The translations under genes were made by a program, and so were the position numbers. From Solirubrobacteraceae bacterium (lineage in GTDB: Bacteria; Actinomycetota; Thermoleophilia; Solirubrobacterales; Solirubrobacteraceae): 64,000 nt of DNA. A model generated the notes under the pieces. That model saw only the letters and a program-made list of their open reading frames with translations, did no database searches and was not told the DNA's origin. Below, piece by piece: positions 18,476-27,628 of the stretch (within the stretch, counting starts at the first letter, position 1; each line of letters begins with the position of its first letter). The stretch spans positions 62,001 through 126,000 of the forward strand of contig JANWIP010000028.1 in assembly GCA_025449845.1 (NCBI GenBank). Reading direction: 5' to 3'.

Positions 18476-21400
18476 CCTCACGAGAACCGGCATGTTGATG
18501 CTGCTCGTGCTGGCGCTCAGCGCCGCGGTGCTGGCGTACCTGACGAGCACCGGCGCGGGCAGCGCATCGGCGGGGGTGACGGTGCTCGGGGCCACGAGCA
18601 TCACCTCAGCGACGCCGGGCGCGGGCACGGTCGCGCTCAGCTGGAGCGCTGTCAGCCCGCCGGGCGCGGGAGCGGTCTCCTACTACGTCAGCCGTGACGG
18701 CGGCGCTCCGGAAGGCAGCTGTCCGAGCTCCACCGCGACTTCGACGGTGACGAGCTGCAGCGACACGAATGTCTCGCTGGGGACCCACGAATACAGAGTT
18801 ACGGCGGTGTGGCGCTCGTGGACGACGACGAGCGCACCGATGTCGGCCGTGGTCGCCTTCGGGCCGGCCACCCATTTCATTCTCAGCGCCGTGAGCACGA
18901 CGCCGACGGCGGGGGTCGCTGACAATCTGACGATTACCGCCAAGGACGAAGGCGACAACACGGTCGCCACCTACGCCGGGCTGCACAGCCTGACGTTTGC
19001 CGGTGCGGGCAATGGTCCGACGGGGACGCATCCGACGGTGTCGAGCAGCACGGGTGTTGTGACGAACTTTGGTACCGCGACGGCGATCTCATTTGTCAAC
19101 GGCGTGGCCGTGGTGGCCGGCGCGAACAACGGTGTAATGACCCTCTACAAGGCGGAAACGGCGCTAGTCACGGTGACCGATGGCACCCTCAGCAATGGTG
19201 CGGGCTTGTCGGTGACGGTGGCCGCGGCGGCGGCGGCGAGCTTTTCGATGACGGCGGTGAGTACCGCGGTGACGGCGGGTGAAGCGGATAATCTGACGAT
19301 CACGGCGCTGGATGCGTTTGGCAACGTCGCCATTACGTATGTCGGCTCGCACAGCCTTACCTTCGGGGGTGCTGCCAATAGCCCCAACGCCACTCATCCG
19401 ACGGTGAGCACCAGCGCTGGAGTGGCGACGAACTTCGGGACGGCGACGGCGATCACATTCACCAATGGCGTGGCGACGGTGGCGGGTGCGAATAATGGTG
19501 TGATGAGGTTGTATAAGGCGGAAACGGCGAGTGTGACGGTGGCGGCGGGTGCGGTGACCAACGGCGCGGGTCTGTCGGTGACGGTGAGTGTCGCGGCGGC
19601 GTCGAGTTTGGGACTGGTGGCGGCGACGGTCACGCCGACGGCGGGTGCGGGTGACAGTCTGACGATCACGGCGAAGGATGTGTATGGGAATACGATCACG
19701 AGCTACACGGGCTCGCATAATTTGACGTTCGGGGGGCCGCATGTGATTGGGGCGTTCACTCCGACGGTGTCGGATGGCTCGGGTGTGGCGACGAGTGTTG
19801 GCACGGTGACGGCGATTACGTTCACGAATGGTGTGGCGAGTGTGTCGGGGGCGAGTAATGGTGTGATGACGTTGTATAAGGCTGAGGCGGTGAGTGTGAC
19901 GGTAACGGATGGGACGCTTAGCAATGGTGCTGGGTTGGCGGTGACGGTGGGTCCGGCGGCGGCCGCGAGCCTGTCCTTGGCAGCTGCCGGCACCACCGCG
20001 GGGGTGGCGGATAATCTGACGGTGACGGTGAAGGATGCGTATGGCAATACGGTCACGAGTTACGCGGGCCTTCATAATTTGACGTTTGAAGGTGCGGGTA
20101 ATGGTCCGACGGGGACGCATCCGTCGGTGTCGAGCAGCACTGGGGTGGTGACGAACTTTGGTACGGCGACGGCGATTTCGTTCGTGAGTGGTGTGGCGAC
20201 CGTTGCCGGTGCGAACAACGGTGTGATGAAGCTCTATAAGGCGGAAACGGCGCTGGTCACGGTGACGGATGGCACGCTGAGCAACGGTGGGGGCTTGTCG
20301 GTGGCGGTGGCTGCGGCGGCGGCGGCGAGCTTTTCGATGACGGCGGCGTCCACCACCCCGACGGCGGGCGAAGCGGACAATTTGACGATCACCGCACTCG
20401 ATGCGTTCGGCAACGTCGCCATTACGTATGTCGGCTCGCATAGTCTCACTTTTGGGGGCGCTGCCAACAGCCCCAATGCGACTCATCCGACGGTGAGCAC
20501 TAGTGCGGGTGTGGCGACGAACTTTGGGACGGCCACGGCGATCACGTTCACGAATGGCGTCGCGACGGTGGCGGGTGGGAATAATGGTGTGATGAGGTTG
20601 TATAAGGCGGAAACGGCGAGTGTGACGGTGGCGGCGGGTGCGGTGACGAACGGTGCGGGCTTGTCGGTGACGGTGAGTGTCGCGGCGGCGTCGAGCTTGG
20701 GGTTGGCGGCGGCGACGGTCACGCCGACCGCAGGCGCGAGCGATAATCTGACGATCACGGCGAAGGATGCGTATGGGAATACGATCACGAGTTACACGGG
20801 CTCGCATAATTTGACGTTTGGGGGGCCGCATGTGATTGGGCCGTTCACTCCGACGGTGTCGGATGGCTCGGGTGTGGCGACGAGTGTTGGCACGGTGACG
20901 GCGATTACGTTCACGAATGGTGTGGCGAGTGTGTCGGGAGCGAGTAATGGTGTGATGACGTTGTATAAGGCTGAGGCGGTGAGTGTGACGGTGACGGATG
21001 GGACGCTTTCCAATGGTGCTGGGTTGGCGGTGACGGTGGGTCCGGCGGCGGCGGCGAATCTGTCTCTGGCGGCGGTGAGTACGACGCCGACGGCGGGGGT
21101 GGCGGATAATCTGACGGTGACGGTGAGGGATGCGTATGGCAATACGGTCACGAGTTATGCGGGTCTGCACAATTTGACGTTTGAAGGTGCGGGTAATGGT
21201 CCGACGGGGACGCATCCGTCGGTGTCGAGCAGCACTGGGGTGGTGACGAACTTTGGTACGGCGACGGCGATCTCGTTCGTGAGTGGTGTGGCCGTGGTGG
21301 CTGGTGCGAACAACGGCGTGATGAAGCTCTACAAGGCGGAAACGGCGCTGGTCACGGTGACGGATGGCACGCTCAACAACGGTGCGGGCTTGTCGGTGAC

Positions 21401-23273
21401 GGTGGCCGCGGCGGCGGCGGCTAGCTTTTCGATGACGGCGGTGAGTACTGCGGTGACGGCGGGTGAAGCGGACAATCTGACGATCACGGCACTCGATGCG
21501 TTCGGCAATATCGCCATCACGTATGTCGGCTCGCACAACCTGACGTTTGGCGGTGCGGGGACGAGCGTGGGCGGGAACCATCCGACGGTGAGCACCAGTG
21601 CGGGTGTGGCGACGAACTTCGCGACGGCCACGGCGATCACCTTCACAAATGGTGTGGCGACGGTGGCGGGTGCGAACAACGGTGTGATGAGGCTCTACAA
21701 GGCGGAAACGGCGAGCGTGACGGTGGCGGCAGGTGCGGTGACGAACGGCGCGGGCCTGTCGGTGACGGTGAGCGTCGCGGCGGCGTCGAGCTTGGGGTTG
21801 GCGGCGGCGACGGTCACGCCGACGGCGGGTGCGGGTGACAGTCTGACGATCACGGCGAAGGATGTGTATGGGAATACGATCACGAGTTACACGGGCTCGC
21901 ATAATTTGACGTTTGGGGGGCCGCATGTGATTGGAGCGTTCACCCCCACCGTGACGGACGGCTCGGGTGTGGCGACGAACGTTGGCACGGCAACAGCGAT
22001 CACGTTCACCAATGGGGTGGCGAGCGTGTCGGGGGCGAGCAACGGTGTGATGACGTTGTATAAGGCTGAGGCGGTGAGTGTGACGGTCACCGATGGGACG
22101 CTGAGCAACGGTGCGGGCCTGGCGGTCACCGTGGGAGCCGCCAGCGCGACGAGCCTGTCCCTGGCAGCTGCCAGCATCACGCCGACCGCGGGGGTGGCCG
22201 ACAATCTGATGATCACGGCGAAGGATGCCTACGGCAACACCGCCACCAGCTACGCGGGTCTGCACAATTTGACCTTCGAAGGCGCCGGAAACAGCCCTAA
22301 CGCCACCCACCCGACGGTGTCGAGCAGCACGGGCGTGGTGACAAACTTCGGCACGGCGACGGCGATCTCGTTCGTGGCCGGTGTGACGACGGTGGCGGGC
22401 GCGAACAACGGCGTGATGAAGCTCTATAAGCCCGAAACGGCGCTGATTACGGTGAGCGACGGCACGATCAACAACGGTGCGGGCCTGTCGGTAACGGTGG
22501 CCGCGGCGGCGGCGGCGAGCTTCTCGATGACCGCGGCGTCCATCACGCCGACGGCGGGCGAAGCGGACAATCTGACGATCACGGCGCTCGACGCCTTCAG
22601 CAATGTCGCCATCACGTATGTCGGCTCACACAACCTCACCTTCGGGGGCGCCGCCAACAGTCCCAACGTGATCCACCCGACGGTGAGCAGCAGCACGGGT
22701 GTCGCGACGAACTTCGCGACCGCCGAGGCGATCACGTTCACCAACGGTGTTGCGACCGTGGCGGGCGCGAACAACGGCGTGATGAGGCTCTACAAGGCGG
22801 AAACGGCGAGTGTGACGGTGGCCTCGGGCGCGGTGACCAACGGCGCGGGCCTGTCGGTGACGGTGGCAAGCGCCCCAGCGAGTCGCCTGGCATGGACCCA
22901 CGTGACGGTGAGCGCTGGCTCTCTGAGCGCGCCGTGCCTCTTCACATGCACGGTCACAACCCTCGGCAACGCCGGCACGTTCACCGCCAATGTGAGCGTC
23001 GCGGACACTTACGGCAACACGGTCAGCGGTCTGGAAGCTGGCTACACCGTAACCGTCTCCACCCCTTCAAGCGGCGGTGGCTCCGGCGGAGCCTTCACCG
23101 AACCGGCAGCCGGCACATCCCTCACGCTGTCCATCAGCAGCGTGGGCCCGGCGGACTCGACGCTCCAGTTCGTATTCAAGGCCCAGACGGGCGCCTGGGT
23201 GTCCGACACGATGACGGCCCAGACACTGACCGGCACCAGTTACACGAGCGCGACTGCGACGCTGAATAAGTAG
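18381..23273 (+). CDS. Giant repeat surface protein
   Basis: 1630 residues from GTG 18381 (alternatives ATG 18420 or GTG 18453, the last giving a normal signal-peptide n-region). After the hydrophobic segment comes YLTSTGAGSASAGV, the same leader type as upstream, then a fibronectin III-like domain (about 62-160). Eleven ~121-residue repeats follow, each with TAG-x-A-DNLTITA-x-DA-x-GN, a beta-sandwich of the invasin/bacterial-Ig type, in an A-B-C order. A unique ~130-residue C-terminal domain with a Cys pair (APCLFTCTV) ends the protein. No sortase motif is visible. Adhesin or stalk role is inferred. Confidence 0.85.
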   Translation: MRRLPASRERTREMPGRHARERARVRCLAGKLLTRTGMLMLLVLALSAAVLAYLTSTGAGSASAGVTVLGATSITSATPGAGTVALSWSAVSPPGAGAVSYYVSRDGGAPEGSCPSSTATSTVTSCSDTNVSLGTHEYRVTAVWRSWTTTSAPMSAVVAFGPATHFILSAVSTTPTAGVADNLTITAKDEGDNTVATYAGLHSLTFAGAGNGPTGTHPTVSSSTGVVTNFGTATAISFVNGVAVVAGANNGVMTLYKAETALVTVTDGTLSNGAGLSVTVAAAAAASFSMTAVSTAVTAGEADNLTITALDAFGNVAITYVGSHSLTFGGAANSPNATHPTVSTSAGVATNFGTATAITFTNGVATVAGANNGVMRLYKAETASVTVAAGAVTNGAGLSVTVSVAAASSLGLVAATVTPTAGAGDSLTITAKDVYGNTITSYTGSHNLTFGGPHVIGAFTPTVSDGSGVATSVGTVTAITFTNGVASVSGASNGVMTLYKAEAVSVTVTDGTLSNGAGLAVTVGPAAAASLSLAAAGTTAGVADNLTVTVKDAYGNTVTSYAGLHNLTFEGAGNGPTGTHPSVSSSTGVVTNFGTATAISFVSGVATVAGANNGVMKLYKAETALVTVTDGTLSNGGGLSVAVAAAAAASFSMTAASTTPTAGEADNLTITALDAFGNVAITYVGSHSLTFGGAANSPNATHPTVSTSAGVATNFGTATAITFTNGVATVAGGNNGVMRLYKAETASVTVAAGAVTNGAGLSVTVSVAAASSLGLAAATVTPTAGASDNLTITAKDAYGNTITSYTGSHNLTFGGPHVIGPFTPTVSDGSGVATSVGTVTAITFTNGVASVSGASNGVMTLYKAEAVSVTVTDGTLSNGAGLAVTVGPAAAANLSLAAVSTTPTAGVADNLTVTVRDAYGNTVTSYAGLHNLTFEGAGNGPTGTHPSVSSSTGVVTNFGTATAISFVSGVAVVAGANNGVMKLYKAETALVTVTDGTLNNGAGLSVTVAAAAAASFSMTAVSTAVTAGEADNLTITALDAFGNIAITYVGSHNLTFGGAGTSVGGNHPTVSTSAGVATNFATATAITFTNGVATVAGANNGVMRLYKAETASVTVAAGAVTNGAGLSVTVSVAAASSLGLAAATVTPTAGAGDSLTITAKDVYGNTITSYTGSHNLTFGGPHVIGAFTPTVTDGSGVATNVGTATAITFTNGVASVSGASNGVMTLYKAEAVSVTVTDGTLSNGAGLAVTVGAASATSLSLAAASITPTAGVADNLMITAKDAYGNTATSYAGLHNLTFEGAGNSPNATHPTVSSSTGVVTNFGTATAISFVAGVTTVAGANNGVMKLYKPETALITVSDGTINNGAGLSVTVAAAAAASFSMTAASITPTAGEADNLTITALDAFSNVAITYVGSHNLTFGGAANSPNVIHPTVSSSTGVATNFATAEAITFTNGVATVAGANNGVMRLYKAETASVTVASGAVTNGAGLSVTVASAPASRLAWTHVTVSAGSLSAPCLFTCTVTTLGNAGTFTANVSVADTYGNTVSGLEAGYTVTVSTPSSGGGSGGAFTEPAAGTSLTLSISSVGPADSTLQFVFKAQTGAWVSDTMTAQTLTGTSYTSATATLNK
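18871..22880 (+). repeat. Eleven ~364-bp repeats in a three-unit super-repeat
   Basis: The conserved DNLTIT codons recur near 18918, 19284, 19648, 20008, 20371, 20738, 21101, 21467, 21834, 22195 and 22560, a period of 360-367 bp. Types alternate A-B-C-A-B-C-A-B-C-A-B, so the duplicated unit is ~1.09 kb. Type A has the SYAGLHNLTF motif, B has ITYVGSH, C has GPHVIG. Central copies are nearly identical at DNA level and use more GTG/ACG/TTG codons than the outer ones. Confidence 0.9.
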
Positions 23274-23313
23274 GTCTACCGGCTTCCATTGTGGTCAGGG
23301 CGCTCGTATTACC

Positions 23314-23339
23314 AAATCGAAAGGCTTAGCTTTCGATTT
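23314..23339. terminator. AT-rich bidirectional terminator hairpin
   Basis: AAATCGAAAG (23314-23323) pairs perfectly with CTTTCGATTT (23330-23339) across a 6-nt loop. It lies between the convergent giant repeat gene and the aminotransferase gene and has A/T at both outer ends, so it could terminate transcription from both sides. It is unusually AT-rich for this genome. Confidence 0.7.
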
Positions 23340-23355
23340 AGAAAGTCAAAGGCTA

Positions 23356-24459
23356 TTACGCCAAAGCGTTGTCGACCGCGCCCAGCAACCGTTCGGAAGC
23401 CGCGCGGTTACGCAAACTGATGCGCACATGCCGAGGCTCGCCAAGCGCAGAACCGGCGGCAACCAATACGCCGCTGCGCGCGAGCCGGGCGGATAGCTCG
23501 CCGCCATCGAGCGTGGGATGCGCGACCCAGAGGAAGTTGGCCTGACTGTCGGCGACCTCGCAGTGCCGGTGGCGCAGCTCCTCGGTGAGATACAGACGCT
23601 CCTCGCGGACGCCCTGTACGCGACGGGCCAGCATCGCCGCCCCGCTGCGCAGATCTTCAAGGGCACCGGCCTGGGAGAGCTCGCTGACGCCGAGGTCCGG
23701 TTCAAGTTCGGTGAGCAGGTCCTCGGAGCCGGGGCCGCCGATGGCATAGCCAAGGCGCAGGCCGGCGAGGCCGTGGGCCTTGGAGAAGCTGCGAAAGATG
23801 ATCAGACGGGGATGGTCCTCAAGCAGCGCAAGCGAGGCATCGGTCGGCTGCGCGTCGGCGAACTCGATGAGGCACTCATCCAGCAGCACGCCGACGCCCC
23901 CGGGCAGTCCATCGAGCAGACGTTTGAGCTCCGCGACGGGCAGCAGCTCGCCGGTGGGATCGTTGGGCGAGGCGAGCGCGATGACGCGAGTGTTGTGCTT
24001 GGGCACGGCCGCGAGCAGCTCGTCAATGCCGCCCTTGACGGGCACGGCCTGACCATGAGCGCGGCGGGCCATGATGGGGAAGAGCGGATAGGAAGGCCAG
24101 GTGGTAAGCAGCTCCTGGCCAGGCTCGATCAAGGCGCGCGTGGCGGCGGTGAGCAGCTGCCCGGCGCCATCGCCGACGATCAGGCGCTCAGGAGGAACGC
24201 CATGGCGCTCGGCCAGCTCTTTGCGCAAAGCCGCGCCGCGCGTATGCGGGTAGCGGTGCAGGCCGGCACGGGCGGTGAAAGTGATGGCGTTGACGACATT
24301 GGGATGAGGCAGCTCGGGCCAGGTGGTCTGGGAGAGGTCGAGCGTGACAACGCGCGTAAGCGCCTTGCGCCGCCGCTCAGCGGCCTGCTCGCGCAGGTCG
24401 ATGTTGACTTCCTCCTCCGTAAGCGCTTCGAACTGGCGGTAGTAGTCGAGCAGGCCCAT
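23356..24459 (-). CDS. HisC-like PLP-dependent aminotransferase
   Basis: 367 residues from ATG at 24459 (MGLLDYYRQFEALTEEEVN); the open frame continues upstream but only as a shadow of the next gene. Fold type I aminotransferase: ASPNDPTG (163-170), DECLIEF (194-200), and the PLP lysine Lys227 in SFSKAHGLAGLRLGY. This arrangement matches histidinol-phosphate aminotransferase-like enzymes. No other his genes are near, so the substrate (histidinol phosphate, aromatic or other amino acid) is open. Confidence 0.88.
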   Translation of the reverse strand: MGLLDYYRQFEALTEEEVNIDLREQAAERRRKALTRVVTLDLSQTTWPELPHPNVVNAITFTARAGLHRYPHTRGAALRKELAERHGVPPERLIVGDGAGQLLTAATRALIEPGQELLTTWPSYPLFPIMARRAHGQAVPVKGGIDELLAAVPKHNTRVIALASPNDPTGELLPVAELKRLLDGLPGGVGVLLDECLIEFADAQPTDASLALLEDHPRLIIFRSFSKAHGLAGLRLGYAIGGPGSEDLLTELEPDLGVSELSQAGALEDLRSGAAMLARRVQGVREERLYLTEELRHRHCEVADSQANFLWVAHPTLDGGELSARLARSGVLVAAGSALGEPRHVRISLRNRAASERLLGAVDNALA

Positions 24460-24469
24460 GGGCGCAGGC

Positions 24470-24949
24470 TCAGAGGCCGTTGTTTGTGAGGCCGCCAGCT
24501 CCGGGGCCGTGGATGACGACCCACCAGAAGGCGAAGACACCCCCGCAGATGGCGGCGGTGATGGCGAAGATGCGACCGACCGTGCCGCCGCGCTGATCGT
24601 GACCGGCGGCGCGGCGCACGAGAATCCAGGCGCCATCGAGACGGCGCATGAGGCTGAGCGCGCCGAACAGCAGCAGGCTGAGCGCGAAGATCGAGGCGAG
24701 GATGCCGAGGCTGACGCTGCCGGTGAGGTAGTTGACCTGCGAGCCAACCCATAGGCAGGCGATTGGGATGGGACCCCAGCAGAGCAGGCTGAGCAGGACG
24801 ATGGCAGCCTGCATGGAGGCGGCGATCCAGCCGTCGATGCGCTGACGCTTGGCGCTGCCGCGCTCGGGCAGACTGCGGAAGTGCACCGGTGCGGTGCCTG
24901 GGCGGCGCCCTACGAATAGGCCACCGTTATCGCTGGGATCGCTGCGCAT
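24470..24949 (-). CDS. Hypothetical membrane protein
   Basis: 159 residues with three or four hydrophobic segments (about 43-62, 66-95, 125-147) and a charged N-terminal 40 residues. It ends 10 bp before the aminotransferase start and begins 6 bp after the FadD-type gene stop, so it is probably in one transcript with both. I do not recognise a family. Confidence 0.75.
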   Translation of the reverse strand: MRSDPSDNGGLFVGRRPGTAPVHFRSLPERGSAKRQRIDGWIAASMQAAIVLLSLLCWGPIPIACLWVGSQVNYLTGSVSLGILASIFALSLLLFGALSLMRRLDGAWILVRRAAGHDQRGGTVGRIFAITAAICGGVFAFWWVVIHGPGAGGLTNNGL

Positions 24950-24955
24950 CTTGAC

Positions 24956-26854
24956 TTAGCCAGCATAGAGCGAGTCGATGACGGCCGCGAACTTCTCCGA
25001 GACGACGTTGCGCTTGACCTTGAGCGTCGGTGTGAGCTCGCCCGTCTCCTGGGTGAGATCGCAGGGCAGAATGGCGAAGCGCTTGACCTGCTCGACCTGG
25101 GCATAACGGGCATTCACGCGATCCACCTCCGCGCCGATCATCTCCTGGATCGCGGACTCCTTGCACAGCGAGGGGATGTCCGCGGGCAGGTTGTGCTCGC
25201 TGGCGTAGCCGGCGATCTCTTCCGCGTCGAGCGTGATGAGGATGACGGGGTAGGGACGCTTGTCGCCCTGCATGACCGCCTGGGAGATCCAGCGGCACTG
25301 CCGCAGGTCGTTCTCGATATTGGCGGGGGTCAGGTTCTTGCCGCCGGCGGTGATGATGATGTCCTTCTTGCGGCCTGTGATCGAGAGGTAGCCGTCCTCG
25401 TCGATCGAGCCGAGATCGCCGGTGTGCAACCAACCCTCGGCGACGGCGCCGAAGCTGGCGTCGGCGTTGTGGTGGTAGCCCTGGAAGATGTTGGCGCCCT
25501 TGATCAGCACCTCGCCGTCATCGGCGATCTTCAGCTCGACGCCCGGGAAAGGACGCCCGACGGTGCCGAACTTGTGGTTCTCGATAGTCGAGAGGGTGGC
25601 GGCGGTGGCGGTCTCGGTCATGCCGTAGCCCTCAAGCACCGGCACGCCAGCGGCCCAGAAGAACTCAAGGATCTCGTGAGCGATGGGCGCGGCGCCGCTG
25701 GTGGCCCTGCGCACCTGGCCGCCAAAGATGGCGCGGACGTTTTTGAAGAGCTTCTCCTCGGCCTCCTCGAAAGGCTGCTTGAGCTCCTCGGGGATCTCTT
25801 CGCCACGGACCAACATGTCGCGCACCTTGCCGCCGAGCTTGATGGCGGCCTGCGCTCGCTCGCGCTCCTCCGGTGGCTGGGCCTCGATGGCGCCGTGGGC
25901 AAGGGTGTAGACCTTCTCAAAGACGCGCGGCACCGAAGGCAGGTAGGTGGGCTTGACCTCCATCAGCTCGGCCACGATCTGCTTGGTGTCGCCGCCGAAG
26001 TAGGCGATGGTGGTGCCCAGGTCAAAGGCGGCGAGCTGGATCAGCAACGCGTAGGCGTGGGCCAAGGGCAGGTAGAGGTAGGTGACCTCGTCCTCTTCGA
26101 TCTGCCCGACCTCGCCGACCATGTCCATGATGGCGCGGTAGTTGCCGTGCGTGAGCACACAGCCCTTGGGCGGGCCGGTGGTGCCGGAGGTGTAGATGAA
26201 GGTATAGGGGTCCGCCGGCGTGACGGTGGCGCGACGCGCGTGCAGCTCCTCGGGTGAACGCGCACGTCCGCGCTCGCGTACCTCATCGAGCGGGATGGCC
26301 GACAGCTTCGTCGCAGGGGAGTCCCCGTTCGTCTCCGTCGCGCTCTGCGCCGTCGCGACCTTGCCCGCGGCGCCGGCGACCTTGCCCGCGGCGCCGGCGG
26401 GCGGGTCCATGACGATCACCAGGCGCAGCTGCGGAAGCTGATCGCGCACGGCGGTGACCTTCGCGAGCTGCTGCTCGTTCTCACAGACGATGGCGCAGGC
26501 TTCGGAGTCGGACATCACCCAGAGGCACTCCTCGGGGGAGTTGGTCTGGTAGATGGGGACGACCACGGCACCGGTCTCGGTAAGGGCCATGTCGGCATAG
26601 GACCACTCGGGGCGAGTGTTGGCGAGGATGCAGACGCGCTCGCCTTTCTCGATACCCAGATCGATCAGGCCTAGGGCGATCTCCTGCACGATCTCGCCGA
26701 CCTCGGCGTAGGTGACGTCATGCCAGGTGCCCTCGCGCTTGTAGCGCACCGCGGCGGTCTGGGGATGCTCGGCGACCGCCCGCGGAATTACGTCCGCAAT
26801 CGTGCGCGCTGCGGTGGCGGCGGCGGTGACGGGCGCCGCGGTGCTTGCCTCCAT
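24956..26854 (-). CDS. Long-chain fatty acid-CoA ligase (FadD15-like)
   Basis: 632 residues of the AMP-binding superfamily. The P-loop-like YTSGTTGPPKG, LEGYGMTETATAAT, the WLHTGDLGSIDEDGYLSITGRKKD hinge and the C-terminal lysine region (ELTPTLKVKRNVV) are all present in order. It activates fatty acids to acyl-CoA via acyl-adenylate for lipid synthesis or oxidation. An Ala/Gly repeat (AGAAGKVAGAAGKVA) near residue 155-170 is an unusual insertion. It is the first gene of a three-gene minus-strand group. Confidence 0.94.
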   Translation of the reverse strand: MEASTAAPVTAAATAARTIADVIPRAVAEHPQTAAVRYKREGTWHDVTYAEVGEIVQEIALGLIDLGIEKGERVCILANTRPEWSYADMALTETGAVVVPIYQTNSPEECLWVMSDSEACAIVCENEQQLAKVTAVRDQLPQLRLVIVMDPPAGAAGKVAGAAGKVATAQSATETNGDSPATKLSAIPLDEVRERGRARSPEELHARRATVTPADPYTFIYTSGTTGPPKGCVLTHGNYRAIMDMVGEVGQIEEDEVTYLYLPLAHAYALLIQLAAFDLGTTIAYFGGDTKQIVAELMEVKPTYLPSVPRVFEKVYTLAHGAIEAQPPEERERAQAAIKLGGKVRDMLVRGEEIPEELKQPFEEAEEKLFKNVRAIFGGQVRRATSGAAPIAHEILEFFWAAGVPVLEGYGMTETATAATLSTIENHKFGTVGRPFPGVELKIADDGEVLIKGANIFQGYHHNADASFGAVAEGWLHTGDLGSIDEDGYLSITGRKKDIIITAGGKNLTPANIENDLRQCRWISQAVMQGDKRPYPVILITLDAEEIAGYASEHNLPADIPSLCKESAIQEMIGAEVDRVNARYAQVEQVKRFAILPCDLTQETGELTPTLKVKRNVVSEKFAAVIDSLYAG

Positions 26855-26954
26855 AACTGACTCTCCTCAGGTAAAGCTGGTTAGGGCTGCTGGAACCTTT
26901 GCATCCAAAGGATAGGCCCTTGGAGCCGTGAGGGAGGCGAGATGACGTGTCGGC

Positions 26955-27140
26955 TCAGGTCTTCAGCAGCGGTGCGCCACGCTTGCTCGCGGGAGTCGCT
27001 CTGATACTGGCCAGAAAGAGGTTCTTGTCGATGCGGCCCTTGAAGATGGGCACACCTGTTTCGAGGCACTTGCGGAGCACGTCGGTGCGGCCTAACCCGG
27101 ACTCGCGAGCGAGTTCGGTGGGGGTCAGGTGATTGGCCAT
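26955..27140 (-). CDS. Small HTH-like DNA-binding protein
   Basis: 61 residues. The central LTPTELARESGLGRTDVLRKCLETGVPIFKGRID looks like a helix-turn-helix (MerR/excisionase-like) segment. GGGAGGAA lies 7-8 bp before the ATG on the minus strand, a strong ribosome-binding site. A small inverted repeat, CCTTTG-catc-CAAAGG, lies downstream at about 26897-26913. Function unknown; a regulator is inferred from the HTH-like pattern. Confidence 0.65.
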   Translation of the reverse strand: MANHLTPTELARESGLGRTDVLRKCLETGVPIFKGRIDKNLFLASIRATPASKRGAPLLKT

Positions 27141-27354
27141 AGAGGGTTCCTCCCGGTTGAGGTATGGCTGCTGTCTGGCTGCTGTCTCTATCTATACCGC
27201 TTCCAGCGGATGAGCTCAAGCACGTTTTCCTGGAATTTGCAGGACCTACCGCCGCACGAGCTTCACATTCCCGTCGGTAGAGGTCCTATGATGCGCGCGC
27301 TCACTGGGAACCGGGTAAGAGCCCGTGTCATCAAGCAGCGTAAAAGGAGGCGAT

Positions 27355-27519
27355 ATGCCGCTTAGCAGTGTCCTTGAGATTGAGGCCCCCGCAGGCGAGT
27401 TCGACGAGCAGGAGTGGGAGGGGGATGAGGAGGAGGACGAGGAGTTCGGCAGCGAGGATGAGGAGTTGGATCTGGACGAGCTCGATGAGGACCTGGAGGA
27501 GGATGACGAAGACATCTGA
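27355..27519 (+). CDS. Very acidic 54-residue protein
   Basis: 54 residues from ATG 27355, chosen because AAAAGGAGGCGAT precedes it, one of the best ribosome-binding sites in the window. After MPLSSVLEIEAPAGEF it is almost all Asp, Glu and Leu (EEEDEEFGSEDEELDLDEL), ending EEDDEDI. A short hairpin (GGGTaagaGCCC, 27314-27325) lies in the leader. It could be a nucleic-acid mimic or a disordered chaperone-like peptide; I do not recognise a family. Confidence 0.65.
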   Translation: MPLSSVLEIEAPAGEFDEQEWEGDEEEDEEFGSEDEELDLDELDEDLEEDDEDI

Positions 27520-27612
27520 GGACGCGCAAGGAGCGATGTGCCTGAGGACCCGCGGGACGCCGGCTTGAGGACGCCCACGGAACGCTGGTGTGAGGACGCT
27601 CAAGGAGCGCTG
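27517..27612 (+). repeat. Tandem repeat starting at a stop codon
   Basis: Four imperfect units, tgaggacgc.caaggagcgctgg, begin at 27517, 27543, 27566 and 27591 (spacing 26, 23, 25). The first TGA is the stop codon of the acidic protein. Confidence 0.8.
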
Positions 27613-27628
27613 GCCCTACGCTTGAGCC

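Noticed and set aside
19164-22310. 1048-codon open frame on the minus strand, antisense to the repeat protein
   Set aside because: It is a by-product of the repeated, strongly biased codons of the plus-strand gene: it is almost only Arg, His and other codons complementary to GTG/ACG/GGT, with no fold-like pattern and no start signal.
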